Assembly: GCA_947034895.1 (NCBI GenBank)
Contig: OX344764.1
Location: forward strand, 64,833,348 to 64,897,347
Length of the DNA: 64,000 nt
From: Rhytidiadelphus loreus
Taxonomy: Eukaryota > Streptophyta > Bryopsida > Hypnales > Hylocomiaceae
Direction: 5' to 3'
This document shows, piece by piece, positions 12,801-26,040 of this stretch. Position 1 is the first letter of the stretch; every line of letters starts with the position of its first letter. The notes beneath the pieces are model-generated. The model searched no databases. It saw only the letters and a list, made by a program, of their open reading frames with translations, and was not told the origin of the DNA. The position numbers and the translations under genes are program-made.

Positions 12801-15800
12801 TTATTTTTAATTTCATATATTAATTTTATAATTAAATTTATACCATAAAAATAATATTTTTATCTCAAATTAATCATATATTTAAACATTGAAAAATAAT
12901 TAATTCTTTCGTAGGAATTTGTTCATTTTTTTACGTCAGCCATCTTATTGCTTCTTTACGGTCAATTTGTTTTAATCCTTTTATTTAGACATAGTTGGGT
13001 CAATTTCTCTTATTTTCAATTTAGAGACTCGTGGCAAATAGACTTGACTTATGACCGTTCTTTTGTCTATTTATTGTAATGCAGTCAACTAGTCATCAAA
13101 TTATTAGCTATACGGTTACTTAACTTGCACTAAAAATTTTTGCAATTGAACTTGGGTTGCAACTAAACATGTTGTACATTGATTAGGAACAAATTATCAT
13201 CCAACCAAGTGAATCTCATTGTATAATTTGTTCCGATTTCAGCCTTTCAAAATAGAAAATTCTAATAATTATTTCAATGTGTACAAGTTCACTTTGCTTT
13301 CACAGATAAGATCGTCAAATTGCTTCACAACTTGTTCAACTACTAATAGACTAAGACCAAAATCAATGTTAATAAAATTTGGCCTTATGATTAGTCAACC
13401 ATCTTCATGTTACATACATAAGGAGCTGAACTAAATTTAATTGAATAATGACTCAACCTTCAAAGCAATAAGACTATAAGAGAATATTAGCACATTTTAT
13501 GGCATACAAGTGAATTAATCACACCATAGTTTTCTCAAATGATCAAATCACTTATTTATAGTATCGTTCAATTCAACATCGTTGAATTAACCAACATCAA
13601 CTTGTAGGATCACTTATTATTATTTATGCGATTTGGTATTGTTGACTTGTTCATTTTTCAAGTGACATCCACAACTTTAACAAAAACAATTCAAGCTCAA
13701 TTTGACCAGTGTCACTTTAAGAAGTGCAGATTATAATTTGAATCAATGATTAATCTCACAACACTCAAACAAGAACAATTACAAACTATTTGACCAATGA
13801 CATCCTATGAATTTTAAAACATAAAACTCATAGACAATTCCTTCGATCAAATTGACCAACCTTCATGATCAATAAGCTAGGCTATTACTATGTACTTTTA
13901 CAATAAGGATCTTGCCAACTCAAGTATTCATACAGAATATTCACTAGCATTTGCTAATTAACTGATTTCTCTCTAATAATTTATCAACTTGACATATATT
14001 CAATAATTGGTTATTTATCCGAATATAATTGAGAATTCTTCATAATTCTATTAAAAATAATTATGTTCAATTTATCTTTTACAATTTACATTATTCAATG
14101 TTTTTTTTTTCTTACACAGTTCAGTTGATCATAACTTCTGTATTTTATTACTTCAGGGCGACTTGACTTAGCAGACTAAAACATTTAGCCAATATACAAA
14201 CTCATCATTTGAACATCAATTCAAACTTACAATTTTCAATAACTAAACAATACTCTCTATACTTAATACACTAAGCAATCAATTAGTTTTTACTGTAATT
14301 TAACTAATGTAATACAATTTCAACAGTTATCCACGCAATTAAACAATCTTAATTCAATTTTACACAATTTAATTGATACAAGCTCAATTCACAATCAACC
14401 ATCAACAAAATTTATTCAATCAATAAAACAATTTTTTCAGTCACTAAGACACAAATATGCAATATGGCCCTTCTTCAATTAACTTGCAATTTCAATTACA
14501 CACTGTACAATAGACTGGCAACAATTAGACAAACAAGCAAAATTAACACACACATCAAATGAACCTTAAATCGTTGCTTCAATTTCTCAGAGTTGACTTG
14601 ACCATGCTTATTATACAAACACACTAACTGGCTTCTTAAGCTATTCATTCTACACTTTACCATGGCCGAATCCCTTAGCCAAATAGACAATCTACATACA
14701 CACATGTACAATTAGACAAATCTGTAAATTTAATGCTTGAAAAACTATATTCAGAACAGTACACATAAATACGCCGTGAGTCATACAACTAAATATATCT
14801 TAAGCTAACTCATGTATTCAACTTTGATTGATTATCTACAAGGCTAATTGACTCGTTAATGAAAAAATAATAATTTAACAATTCTTTTTACACTGAAAAA
14901 TCAAATTGATAAAAAGTTTAAAATTTGAATAATATTACAAATCTTCTTTTATTTTTTTATTTTTTTTATGGAAATACCTTTAGTGTCATCTTAGTAGCCT
15001 CTCCATATACGCCATTAGTCAACTCTTAACTTGCAAGCAACGACCAATCCCAAAACAATGGTTGTACTTCTTTCTTCCTAATAGTTTTTTATTCCTTTCT
15101 CTCTTATTTAATATTCATGAAGTTGAATTAACTACTTGAAGAACGCCACGTAGGTTTGCCACGCGACCAACTAGAATCTTTCTGAATTGTCACATAGATT
15201 AAATTGAGCTAAAAAAATTCGAATATAACAATGGTAGGCTTGCAAAATTTGAAAAAGGATAAATTTGAGAGAAGGCATCAATGTATCAATATTATGATTA
15301 TTTTTCTAATAGCCCTATTTTTAGTGTATATGTGTATAGACACCGATTTCGTATGCGAAAAAAATTGTTTGTGAGAATTATGAATATTGTTTGTCCTTAT
15401 GATCCATATTTTGTTCTAAAAAAATATTATACTTATATTTTAAACTTGTTTTTATTATAAAAATATACACTATATGTTTGCGTATGGGATAGTTGTTGAT
15501 GTCACTAATAAATATTATTATATAAGAGAGAGTACAAAAATGGAATTGATAGAGAAATTGTGTAAGTTAGTAAGAGTTCGTTTTTAGTCCACCTACATGA
15601 AAAAATCGATTTGGTTTGATATTATCAATCAAGTATATATTAATGAAATAAAGGTTTGATCATGTATGTTTATTTCTTTAAATTGTATGCATTGGGTTTG
15701 AAAAAATTGTTTAATAATTTAGTATGAATAATTTAAAAACAAAAATGGTATGTAAATATTATTCTAAAAGTAATGACACATGTTTTTTGAATTGTTTGGA

Positions 15801-17855
15801 AGAAATCATTGCTTAAATGTTTAAAATAAGTTTACCGCACTTGATTAAAAATATATTGATGGGAGAGGTACATAATTTATCTTTCACTGTAATTGACCAT
15901 ACCTATTCAAAATACTATTTGTTTGTAGATTGGAGTTATCTCAAGCGGAGTTGCTTTGTTCAAACAATTCATAAACCTTAGTGAGCAATGACCCTTTTTA
16001 CATCTATATAAGAGGTCACCCACAAAAGATGTTAAATAATGTTTTGAAGTTCTTCAAACCTATTTTAAAATTGTTAAAAATTCATGTTGTCAAGGAAATA
16101 TGAATACTATAAGTGACATAATACTTATTTATTGCATTATGCATAATATGGTCACTAAGGATAAGAGAGATTTATGATTAAAGATTTTGCTTGATCTAAA
16201 TGTTACTTCACAAATAGAAAAAGGGATGATTTGACAATTTATTCTTGGTATGGCAAAAATTGAGCATATGTCATAAACATTTTGCATTGAAGAATGATTT
16301 GATTGACTACATGTAGCAATTTAAAGGTCAAAACATATATTGAAATACTGTATTTTGAATTTGGTTATAAATTTCATTTAAAATCCCTAAGTGTCTTCTA
16401 CTCCTTTTAGATATAACATGTATGATATTAGTAATTTGAATGATTTGTACCAACTATCTATGAAGCTAAATTAAAAAAATATATATAAATTCCAAAGTGT
16501 CCATACACACACCTCATACTCTTGAAGGATAAAAATATTCTACAAAAAAAAAATTTCAAACTTGAGTCACAAGCCTTACTCTAATTGACCCATAAGCTTT
16601 AAATATGTGGGGATGCTTATTCCAAATGCAGAAAAGTCTATCCATTGATGTGAGCTATTAAAGACAAAAATGACACCTTAATACAATAAATTTGCAAGTT
16701 GACATAAGAAAAAGCAATCTCAATTTTGAAGAAAAAAAGACAAATCCTAAAGTAGATAATATTAGTGTTAGACTTTTTTTCTTAATTGTTTTGAAGAATG
16801 AAAATAAATAAATAATTATAGTAATTCAAAAATGAAAACATGTTTTATGTCATTGTAATTTGAATTTCATGAAATTTATGATCAAACATTTAACTTGAAG
16901 TTTGTACATAAATTGCCTTGTATTTTTAAAATGCTTACATTTGCATTATTCAATTGATATCTTATTGGAATTGTGAATGTATTTGACTAAAGTTGGAGAT
17001 ACAATATCTTTGACTATACCTATAATAACTTTGAAGTTTTGCTATTGTATGACAAACAGGAATTCTTGTGATGTTAATATTGTTCAAGCATAAAATTCCT
17101 TGAAGATTGATGTTGCATTTGGGGTGTGCGACTATTATTAAAGCAAAGCCTATTGTACATAGTTCCAATGAAATTTATGGCAATAAGGTGTTTAATAAAT
17201 GTACTTGCTCCAATATTGTCACTTTTAAAATTAAGCATTTTTTACAAACTATTGGCATTATGGAATTTAGCGAAAAGATGTCAATGTTGTGAATAGCACT
17301 ACAACTTGGTGAAAGGATTCGAGAACAGTAAAAAATATCTATAGGGCTATATTATCGATTTGAAGTAACATTGTAATTTGTTAATGAGAATTTGGCAATG
17401 TCAATAGGCAACAAAATTAGTGGTACCTCCGCAAATCTTTTCTAATTTCTGTAATTTTTTCTTAATTCACAATAATACAAATTTTCAAATAAGTAAACAT
17501 ATATAATTTAAAATAGAGAACAATGCAAGTATAGATTGATTGGCTAAGATTTGAGACATAAATCTTAAAATAAATTACCATCTCGTTGAATTGGTTACCT
17601 TAGTTTGATAATTTATTTCAGTTTTTATCTTCACTACTATGCAATTATCGTCACCTTCGGCCAATTCCTATTTGTCATCTTTTATGAAACTCACAATACA
17701 TGAATTCAGGATAGGGTGCTTCATCGCATCAACGTTTATTTGTTTTTTTGCCTCCTCTCGTGTCTCTTCTCACCATAGAACATTCTTCAAGATCTTTCAA
17801 ATATGAATGTAAACAAATTCAATCTCTTTTGATGACTTCAACTTATAGAGGTTCA
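12801..17855. other. Gene-free AT-rich stretch
   Basis: No coding region is supported. Between 12.6 and 14.5 kb there are again many CAATTTG-like heptamers, often as GGTCAATTTG or GACAAATTGA. From 14.9 to 17.8 kb the sequence is very AT-rich, with short chance frames only (the minus frame at 16,962-17,168 and the plus frame at 17,107-17,292 overlap and neither shows a domain). Confidence 0.45.
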
Positions 17856-18101
17856 CACTAGTAGAAAAATAGTGCCCAAATCAACAAAACATTAACAAAT
17901 TTCTGTTGAATTGGGTATTGTATCATCCGTTTTTACAGTTTTTTGTTGATTTGGGCACAAGTTAACAAAATGATAACAAAATTTTGTTAATTTGAAAATA
18001 GTGCAAGTTCAAATCAACAAAACAAATCAGCACTTTTTTGTTCACTTTAACACAAAAGTGTCAAATAAATTTTCTATGTACAATGAAACTTAATTTTTTA
18101 A

Positions 18102-18380
18102 ATCAGCAGACTTCAGGGTCTATTGAGCATAGTAAAACACCTTTTTAAAAAAAAAATTGAACTAATAAAAGTTGCAAAATCAAACTAAGTTTCATCTCCA
18201 AAAATCCGTTTGTGATTTCAACTCTCTAATAAAAAGTTATAAACAAAGTTCAGAGAGGGGTTGGAATGGACATTTTCTTTGGCATTTTTGAACATCCTCT
18301 CTGAATTTTGTCCATAACTTTTGATTGGAGATTCTAAATCACAAATGGATTTTTCGAAGTGAAATTTAGATTAAATTTAA
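18102..18380. repeat. Foldback unit 1 inside the CACTA element
   Basis: The left arm contains CAGACTTCAGGGTC, a TCCGTTTGTGATTT block and a ...AAAGTTCAGAGAGG block. The right arm carries their imperfect reverse complement (CCTCTCTGAATTTTGTCC, then CACAAATGGATTTT). The unit could fold into a long imperfect hairpin of 100 bp or more. Unit 2 (18,567-18,920) is a diverged direct copy. Confidence 0.65.
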
Positions 18381-18566
18381 CGTAATGTACATGTGCACAC
18401 ATACATGTGTAGATGTTATTTTTTCATAGTCCATGTTATTTTTTCATAAGAAAAGCACACTTAAGAAAGCTTAGGCATTTAGGGGTTAAATCATCTTAGT
18501 TGGAGTTCTATTTACAATGAATTTTTTTTTTAAACTCAATCATTTTAAATTTGGTATTTTTCAAAA

Positions 18567-18920
18567 TCAGCAGACTTCAAATGTCATTTTGGCATAGTAT
18601 AAGAACATTTTTCAAAAAACTTTGAGCTAAAAGAAGTTGATAAATTAAGTTATCTTTCATCTCCAGAAATCCGTTTGCAATTTTGAGTGTCCAATAAAAA
18701 GTTATGGATAAAATTCAAAGAGGGTTTGGAATGAACAATTTCTTAAACACTTTTAAACACCTTCTCTGAATTTTGTCCATAACTTTTGATTGAAGACTCT
18801 AAATTGCAAACGGATTTTTGGAAGTGAAAGTTAGATTAAATTTACAATTTTTACTAATTCAAAATTTTTTGAAAAAAATGTTTTCTATGCCTAAATGGAC
18901 CCTGAAGTTTGCTGAAATCA
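18567..18920. repeat. Foldback unit 2 inside the CACTA element
   Basis: A diverged direct copy of the unit at 18,102-18,380, again self-complementary: AATCAGCAGACTTCA at the left and TGAAGTTTGCTGA at the right end. The shared centre includes ATCCGTTTGCAATTTTGAG and its inverted partner ATTGCAAACGGATTTTTGG. Confidence 0.65.
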
Positions 18921-18994
18921 TCAAGTAAATGAAAAAATTTAAACAAAACTATATAAATAACATTGTAATCAATTTGTGCATACATAAATGTGCA

Positions 18995-19063
18995 GGTGGT
19001 GTGCTGGTAGAAGGCCTTGGCTTATTATTCAAGGGTTGAGAGGTTCGAACCCCATTGCCACCC
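18995..19063 (+). other. tRNA-like sequence (possible SINE head or tRNA relic)
   Basis: A 69-nt stretch has a 7-bp acceptor-type pairing (GGTGGTG with TGCCACC, two G-T pairs), an A-box-like TGCTGGTAGAAGG, an anticodon-type stem CCTTG/CAAGG, and the B-box-like GGTTCGAACCC. The T stem is poor and the anticodon loop is 10 nt instead of 7, so a working tRNA is unlikely. It lies within a CACTA element, so a captured tRNA fragment or a tRNA-derived SINE remnant is the best reading. No A-rich 3' tail is obvious. Confidence 0.35.
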
Positions 19064-19353
19064 CTTTAGTAGTGGCTAAATGCCACCCAGACCGGCTGCC
19101 ACATTTGCGGCCTGCCACGTGGTCTTTTAAAGTCTACGTGGCAGTTGCCACATGTTGAATGCCGATTGGTTAATTTGTGCCAAAAAAAATTATTTTTTAT
19201 TTTATTTTTAGAATTTGAATTTATCAAATTAACAAAAAAATCAACATTTTTCTGTTAAAAAACTAGCCAAATTAACACGTCCAAATTAACAAAAAAAATC
19301 AACACTTTTCTATTAAATTTTTGTTAATTTGGTCACTAAAATTTCTACTAGTG

Positions 19354-20019
19354 TCAAGACATGCAATAGGACGTTTTTTGAAATTGTTGAATTAAACTTT
19401 TTCAATTTGTATGCATTGATATAAATTTTGCTACGTCATGTCTCATGAAATGTCACTTGTTCTTTGATAATCTTACCAGCTATTATCTTCTATCATTTAG
19501 CTTATTCACATTATAATGATTTGTGAAGCATTTCTAAAAATTTCCACTCTTTCATCGAGGTGTGGTTTTGAGTCTTACTAAATGTGCAAAAAAGAATAAA
19601 TCAATTGTTTCTCTTTAGCCTTAAGAGAATTTTTTCCCTTCTTTACATGCCTCCACTATCTTGTATGACATTTATATTATCATTAATTAAGACTACAATC
19701 TATATTGACCAAGTTAGCGTGAATATAAAGTTGTCGTCTACAAAGGCCCTTTGTTGTCAAGCAAATGTGAGCGATAGGAAGAATGACAAAATTTGTTTTG
19801 TAGGTCGAGATTCTTGAGACTAGTGCTTAAACTCTCACTTGGAAATGAGTCTTCACTAATGAATTTATATTAATTCATTAACTATTTGATTAGTGATCAT
19901 TGCTTACAAATTCAAGTCACTGCTACGATGCTTGCTGAGCATCAAGTAGTACAACAAGAACCCCGGCAGCGACGCGAAACTGTAGTTAGGTTTTTGGAAT
20001 CCCTATTCCAAACGCTACC
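19354..20019. other. No gene seen
   Basis: AT-rich sequence. The plus frame 19,584-19,817 has no domain or composition supporting a gene. Confidence 0.4.
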
Positions 20020-20600
20020 AAGTTCGAACACCAGGGAATGATCTATGTAAAGTTAGTGTAGTGTGTTCAAATGTCACTATGTACTTAAGTTCTGAAAATA
20101 GGATAAAAATTCATTCTTATTCCCACTAAATACCCCAAGAAACACTCAACAGTCCATTATAAGATAAAAGACTCATCATGCATGTCCCTGTCCTATCTAG
20201 TGTTTTAGGGCTTGTGACAATAGTTCTTGACAATAGTTCAGGGTGGACTGACTTGTGTATGGATGCAATGCAGAACTTGACCTCAGTACAGTCCACTATA
20301 GTATTTTGAAACTAGTACAAATATACATATTTAATATTTCAAAAGATTTAGAGTTTAAGGGTTTAGGATATACTTACAAAAAGTCACCCCCAAAGCTCTA
20401 GGACAATATGGCCAATATCAAGGATTAGCAACCACCTACAATTCCAAATCAATACAACATATAGAATTAAAACATTTACTAACAATCTAATAAGTACTAA
20501 TAACTCTACCTAAACTAGGGGTACGGCCCTAAGGGCCATTCGAAAAATTTGGGCCTTATTTTAAATTTGTTTTTTAATGAATGATTTTGAATTTAAAAAA
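20020..20600 (+). repeat. Diverged dispersed repeat with GGCC-rich tail
   Basis: It shares an ordered series of blocks with 25,240-26,040 and, more weakly, 5,780-6,330: a TCAAATGTCACT block, TGTCCTATCTAGTGTTTTA, ATGGATGCA, and a CTAAACTAGGGGTACGGCCC-like block near 20,512 that matches one at about 25,945. In both longer copies the repeat is followed by a GC-rich island. An old retrotransposon or large non-autonomous element is likely. Confidence 0.45.
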
Positions 20601-21760
20601 AAAAAAAAATTAAAAGCCTTTAGGTCCTATTTTCGTGCACCAATTGATACCCTTCCCTTGAGATACCCGGACAATAACCCTCCGTAATACCTAGCCAGAC
20701 CCAAACCAGGTGTCTTCCTGAGATTGGGACCCTGATCGGAACCAGCCCAAGTCTCAACCGTACCTCAAGCCCTCGTTTGGGGACCTCACCCTTTTTCGGG
20801 ACTTCGTTCCCGAGACTCCCTGTCGACGCCGCGCTGCGCCTGTCTGCGCACAGCGACGACTTTTCCTCCACTTCGGCGATCAATTTCTCAATTGATTCAC
20901 TCAATTTCTCAATTGATTCCCTTTCTTCCGTAATTGCCGATCACGCGATCGGCCGAAGTCACTCTACAGACTCGTTGTTCTCCGAATCGGTCGGCACTAG
21001 AGCCTGACTCCAAATCCCGAATTTAAACTGTTGTCACCTCCACCGAACTTTCTCGAATCCCTGATCAGCAAATCAATCAACAACCGGTTGCAACCAAGTG
21101 CTCTCACCGACTCCAATGACTATTTGCTCCGCGTCAATCTTCACCGCTATGAGGCTGCCGATTCACCAGTCACAGCATCGATTTGATGGAATGAATTCCA
21201 CGTAATCGGCACCCAGGACCCAAATCCGTAATTAGAAATCTCAACCTACCGATTCAGCACCCCAATCTCTCCACCTCGCAGCACCACGAAGAATCTCCCG
21301 ATACAACAAGTTTCAAACTCCCACCTAATCAGTTCGTCATTGCAAACAAAGCGCCATCCAACAACAATTCGTCCCCCACACACGCGCTCTCCAACTCAAA
21401 ATTGAACGCTGCATAATTGCAATGAGCGAATCCGCCAGGGCCGTCTGCCAATTCAAATTTCCAAACTAACCAGAAAACACTCAAATTTTACAACGAAATT
21501 CAACAATGAATCACAATTCAGTCATAGCAACACAACATTATTGAAACAATATTTTTATTTCTCAGCACAAATTGCGCAAAATTACAGCACTTTTTACAAC
21601 AACCAACTGCACATGAAGAAAAAAAAACCCCGATAACAGCCGGAATTGAGAGAGAGATTGAAAGAAGAAAAGAAATTAAATCAAAATCCGGGGGTGATTG
21701 GAAAGGTTGCAGCGCGTCGTGACCGGCGCGACGTTCCTGCTCACGCCTCCGAATCCCTAA
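20601..21760. other. GC-rich island with short tandem repeat, no proven gene
   Basis: Base composition rises sharply and CpG is common. Two tandem copies of TCAATTTCTCAATTGATTC lie at about 20,880-20,918. Open frames on both strands (20,620-20,904 minus; 20,777-21,007 plus) overlap each other and neither has a recognisable domain. The context matches the island at 26,090-26,420, so it is probably part of a repeated element. Confidence 0.35.
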
Positions 21761-22332
21761 TTTTTTCTTAAATTTTCTTTTTCTTTATCTTCTGATTTTT
21801 CTTTATCTTTCTTCTTTTCTTTAACTTTTTGACTTTTTCTTTTAACTACTGTTTCTACTATAAACCGAAGTATCTTTTGACTTTTTGGAACTTTTAGTGT
21901 ACTCTGGACTATTTTAACACTAAATACTCAAAATATATATAAATAATATAGGAAATGTCATAGAAAATCGAAAAAGATCTATAAAAACTAAAAAGCTAGA
22001 CTACAGAAACCTCTAAACCAAAAACTTTTATTTCAGTAGATGCAATTTGGGTTGGGTCTACAAATATTCATGATTTCTTGCATTTTGAACTTCTTCTATA
22101 CTTTTTGATGGTAGATATGTACTTTACAATATCATTAGTTTTCCACCTCAAATATATTCCCTCTTTAAAAAAATCCAGTATTTTGATTAAATCCTTTATA
22201 GAACTAGATTTTCTCTTGTCCTCACAATATTTTGTGAATTGAATTACTGAATTCCTTCTTCAACGATTTATTCCACCGTACAGAAGAAGAGTTGAGCACT
22301 TCGTCTACAAAGTCATTTGTACCTAATAGAAA
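21761..22332. other. AT-rich, no feature seen
   Basis: T-rich and pyrimidine-rich runs (about 21,760-21,860), otherwise nothing. Confidence 0.35.
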
Positions 22333-22674
22333 TCACTCGCGTACAATGCAAAAATTCTTGTGCAATTTTTTATGCTGTCTGCGACATTCCATTTCACTTT
22401 TCAAAAAAGCCTTTCCCTCCATTAATTCTTTCCCAACACTATGTGGTTTCATCACATATACTCTATTATACAATGTTATATGTTTTATACCTGGGTACTC
22501 CGCCACATTTAAAAAAAAACCTATGGTTTCTTGCTCCACAATATTATCTTGCTGCAAAATTGTATCCACATGAAGCTCTATTGTTTCATAAGTTCTCTGT
22601 TGGTAGCAAATATAGCAAAACTTCAAAGTAGTTTTGGAAAAATATTCCCCACAGTTATCATAGAATCTTGTCAT
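22333..22674 (-). CDS. Small open frame of unknown function, doubtful
   Basis: A 113-residue frame with plausible amino-acid balance (charged C-terminus, a C-x2-C at CYIC, a LNVAEYPGIKH stretch). No domain is recognised and no splice or neighbour support is seen. Overlapping plus-strand frames of similar length exist. It may be a transposon-protein fragment; I give it little weight. Confidence 0.2.
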   Translation of the reverse strand: MTRFYDNCGEYFSKTTLKFCYICYQQRTYETIELHVDTILQQDNIVEQETIGFFLNVAEYPGIKHITLYNRVYVMKPHSVGKELMEGKAFLKSEMECRRQHKKLHKNFCIVRE

Positions 22675-24002
22675 TATGAAACAACGTAGAAAATAGGATT
22701 GTATTAGTGATTAGAACTTCCACACATTCAAGCCGACCATGCATGGCCCTCACCTTGCTATAATAAACCGGAAATCTTCAAGACAAACTCTATTCTTCAA
22801 CAAAACAAGAAATGGAGGACAACTGAACAAATACAAGGGCGAAAGGTGACAATACTTGCAATGAAGGAAGTAAAAACCAGGTCAGTGACAATAATGGCTG
22901 ATGCGAGAATGCAGAAGCAGAGCAAAGCTGCGATGAGCAAGTTGTAGTAATAGGAAAGTCAACGCAAAACACTAGTGTGCAACAGCTTGGTGTTTAGGTT
23001 TCTAAAACAATTTGAAGTGACATGAAACTTGTAGTGATAGTTAATTTTTGAAATTTTGTCAATTATGTGATTTTACAATGTAAAAAAGGCTATCAATTCG
23101 TTGCTTTTTCATTATTGAGTCAATTAGTCTAGTAGATAATTGACCAAAGTCAAATAGGTGCGTAAGTGCATTAGCTTAAGATACAGCAGAGACAAATTAA
23201 CAGATGCAAAAAAGGCCAAGTTGGAGAGATGCAACATTTGTGAAAAGTTGTCTTCCAAATTTTGGGACTATAAGTCCAAAGGTTGACTTGCTTAATTTTT
23301 TAGTTCAAGTTGTATGATTCACTTTATACTCTCTGGCGCATTTTTGGTAAATAAAATTTTCAATATTTGAATCATCTAATTGTTCTTAAGTATAAATGTT
23401 GTTTATTTTAATTAGATGCGAGTGGTAGCTTTATAATTGTGAGTTGAAAACTTCAGCCCAAGTGTATAAGTGCAGGAGCTTGGTCAATTTGACAGTTTGT
23501 AATAATTGTGTGTGTAAAGCTTCACAAATTCTTCTATTCTATTGTATAGCCTATATGTATGCGTTTAAAATTGCAAGCTAATTGAGTGAGAATATTGTTT
23601 GTTTAGCTAGGTGTTATAGTGTTTGATACAATGTAAAAATTTGGTCAAGTTGTTAGTGTGGATCGAATCCAAAATCTTAAGTGTGTAAGTCAAATCCCTG
23701 TGCAACTACTCAAAAAATTATTGTGAATCTTGGAGTGATTGCTATGCTAGCTAAGTGGTTGTATAGAGATTGTCAATATGGTCGAGTTGACAGTGAGCAA
23801 TTGAAACAGCGATCTAAAGTCTATTTAAACTAATAGACAGAAATTGTTTTATTAATGGGCAAAGATTCATACTCACAGGATAGTTACAGATGGAAGTCAA
23901 GTAGTCACGTAATTGACAATTTAAGTGTGTCAATGTTTGCTCATTGTAATGTAAACTTTGCTTATTCTACAAAGTCTAAAAACAAGGGGATATAAAGGTT
24001 AA
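22675..24002. other. Gene-free, rich in GTCAATTTGAC-type motifs
   Basis: No gene. From about 23.08 to 24.0 kb, short motifs of the form GTCAATT, GGTCAAGTTG, TTGACAGT and GACAAATT recur many times. They are spread irregularly, not in tandem. Confidence 0.4.
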
Positions 24003-24330
24003 TTTCCTAAGGAAAGGTCAATAAGTCTAGTGTTTTGTGACTAAGGTCACTTGTTTCTGTAAAACGGATACTTATCTTACATTGTTTATAGTTTATTTGT
24101 TTTTATATAAAAAAAACTAAGGAAATGTGCTTACATCAATTTGATTCTGTCCATTACTCATGCTATAATATAGATTCAATAAACGACGTCACAGTCCTAT
24201 CTAGTATAGAATGTGGCTTTATCAAATTAGCGTGTATGAACCTCAATTCGAATATGCAAAATGCACTATCACCTATCGTCGAATCGTATAATATTTATAA
24301 ATATAAGTATCAATATATTTATTTCCCTTG
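24003..24330 (+). repeat. Diverged dispersed repeat (copy 2 of 3)
   Basis: It contains GGTCAATAAGTCTAGT at 24,016-24,031, then TTTTGTGACTAAGGTCAC, GGATACTTATCTTAC and a CAGTCCTATCTAGTATAGAAT block, in the same order as 12,470-12,800. Confidence 0.45.
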
Positions 24331-25239
24331 ATTACCATGAAGCTCTTTTACTCATTTAACAATTTATTTCAACCTAGCAATTACCAAGCTAATTGCTAAT
24401 TAGGATGCTCAAGCAAATCTAAATTAGATCAATTTATCTCTATACTAATGGAGGCATGCTAAGTTAGTGAACTTACCTATCAATTCGATTGGAACATCAC
24501 ATGGGTGGCCTTTAGCTTCAATCCAACCTCCACTAGTGAATTCGCTCCTTTACTAGCAGCAGCCAAAAGTCGATCAATTTGTAATTTGTGCCCCATCCAT
24601 ACAATTTGCTTTCAGACTATTCGACTTCCATCACTTCGTCAAAAACCACCAACCAAGTTTGCATCAAATTGATTAGCAACAAATAAACAAACCAGAGATT
24701 ACAAGATTAATTTGTTAGTTCAAATTTTATCTTTTTCTTTAAATTCCAAGGCAAAACTATGCTTCCAGATCCACTCATACTTAATTTCAATTGCTAATTT
24801 CAATATAACCAAAAACATGAAGAGTCTCTCAACTGTTTCAATTTGATTATAAGAATTTTTGCATCAATATCTAATTGACATAAAAATCTAAGACAAGGAC
24901 TTATATGTAACCAGTTTAGTCTTACCATTAATCCATATCGTCTAATGACTTCCAACTTGAATATACTCACTCACTTGCTCTATTTGAAATTATACAACCA
25001 GTATGTATAACCAGTAGTTTTCAATTTGAACAAAGGACCACGTCTGGCTCAATTAACTTTAATGAATATCATAATTCAATCCAATATACATATTCAATAC
25101 ACAATTTGATCTATAATCTTATCCAATCAAGCATTTAGAGTTCCAATTGACCATACACATTTTGCTTCATAATCTCTTCTCAATTTTCTCATCAGTATAT
25201 GTAAGGCACTTTTTCACTTAAACTTTACTTTTTTCACAA
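24331..25239. other. No gene seen
   Basis: AT-rich sequence with scattered CAATTTG-like heptamers. Confidence 0.35.
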
Positions 25240-26040
25240 AGCACCTTTAATATAGGGGTTCATCCAAGGATAAGCCAACATAGTCTATCGTTGGTGCGTC
25301 TAATGTCACTTTTTCAAGTAGATGTAAATAATATGTAAACTAATTTCAAACAACATACCAAGAAACATATTTTGTTCTTTTTCTCTAAGTTCTTTCTCCA
25401 CCCTTATTCCTAGGTTCTCTCAATTTAGTTGCCAATCCATTACCCGTAATGCAGACACAATGTTCTAAGAATCCCGGTCCTATATAGTATTCTAGGGCGG
25501 GCAACACATTGTGGGCAATACGTCAGGTTGGGCAACATGTCTTATACATGGATGCAGCCTATGACCTAATCATATATATACAAGATAATATTTTTAAAGT
25601 ATACAAATAATTTGTTAATTAGTACATTTTATGTGTTGGAACAACATGGCTAGTAATTGCTCTTTATGAGCTTTTCGAATCTATGTGCAAAATGACTACA
25701 CGTGGCAGTCTTAGTAGGCAATACGTCTAGTATGCAAAGTATAAAATATTTAGGACAAAGTACCAGATTCTTGGTCTTTGAGCTTTCTCCTTTCTTCTAA
25801 GATTGGGCAACAAGTCTCAAGGCAACAAGTCCCAGGGCAACAAGTCCAAACCCACAGGTAAGTTGTTCCTAAAACATACAAAAATATTTATTAGCTACAA
25901 AGATTGTTAATTCTACAAATTCCGTCTCCCCAATTCTATAACCTAGGCCCAAACTAAGGGCATGGCCCAAGGGCTGTTCGAAATATTTGAGCCTTTATTT
26001 TAGTTTGTTTTTGGTCAATTCATCCAAATATTGAACTCAA
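25240..26040 (+). repeat. Diverged dispersed repeat, partner of 20,020-20,600
   Basis: It shares blocks with 20,020-20,600 in the same order, including GTCCTATATAGTATTCTA, CATGGATGCAGCC and the CAAACTAAGGGCATGGCCCA-like block at about 25,949, and is likewise followed by a GC-rich island. There is also a local run of CAACAAGTCyCAGGG-type tandem phrases at about 25,807-25,850. Confidence 0.45.

Larger units (their letters stand above)
17856..19353. mobile_element. Complete non-autonomous CACTA element, TSD TCA
   Basis: The 1,498-bp element begins CACTAGTAGAAAAATAGTG and ends TTTCTACTAGTG. Both sides are flanked by TCA (17,853-17,855 and 19,354-19,356), the 3-bp duplication typical of CACTA (En/Spm) transposons. 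The subterminal regions contain many copies of an AACAAAA/TTTTGTTAATTTGG motif in both orientations, as expected for transposase-binding subterminal repeats. There is no transposase frame. The interior holds two foldback units (18,102-18,380 and 18,567-18,920) and a tRNA-like sequence (18,995-19,063). Intact ends suggest fairly recent movement, driven by a transposase elsewhere. Confidence 0.9.

Noticed and set aside
18995..19063. Functional tRNA gene
   Set aside because: The T stem mispairs, the anticodon loop is too long and it sits inside a transposon; recorded only as tRNA-like.
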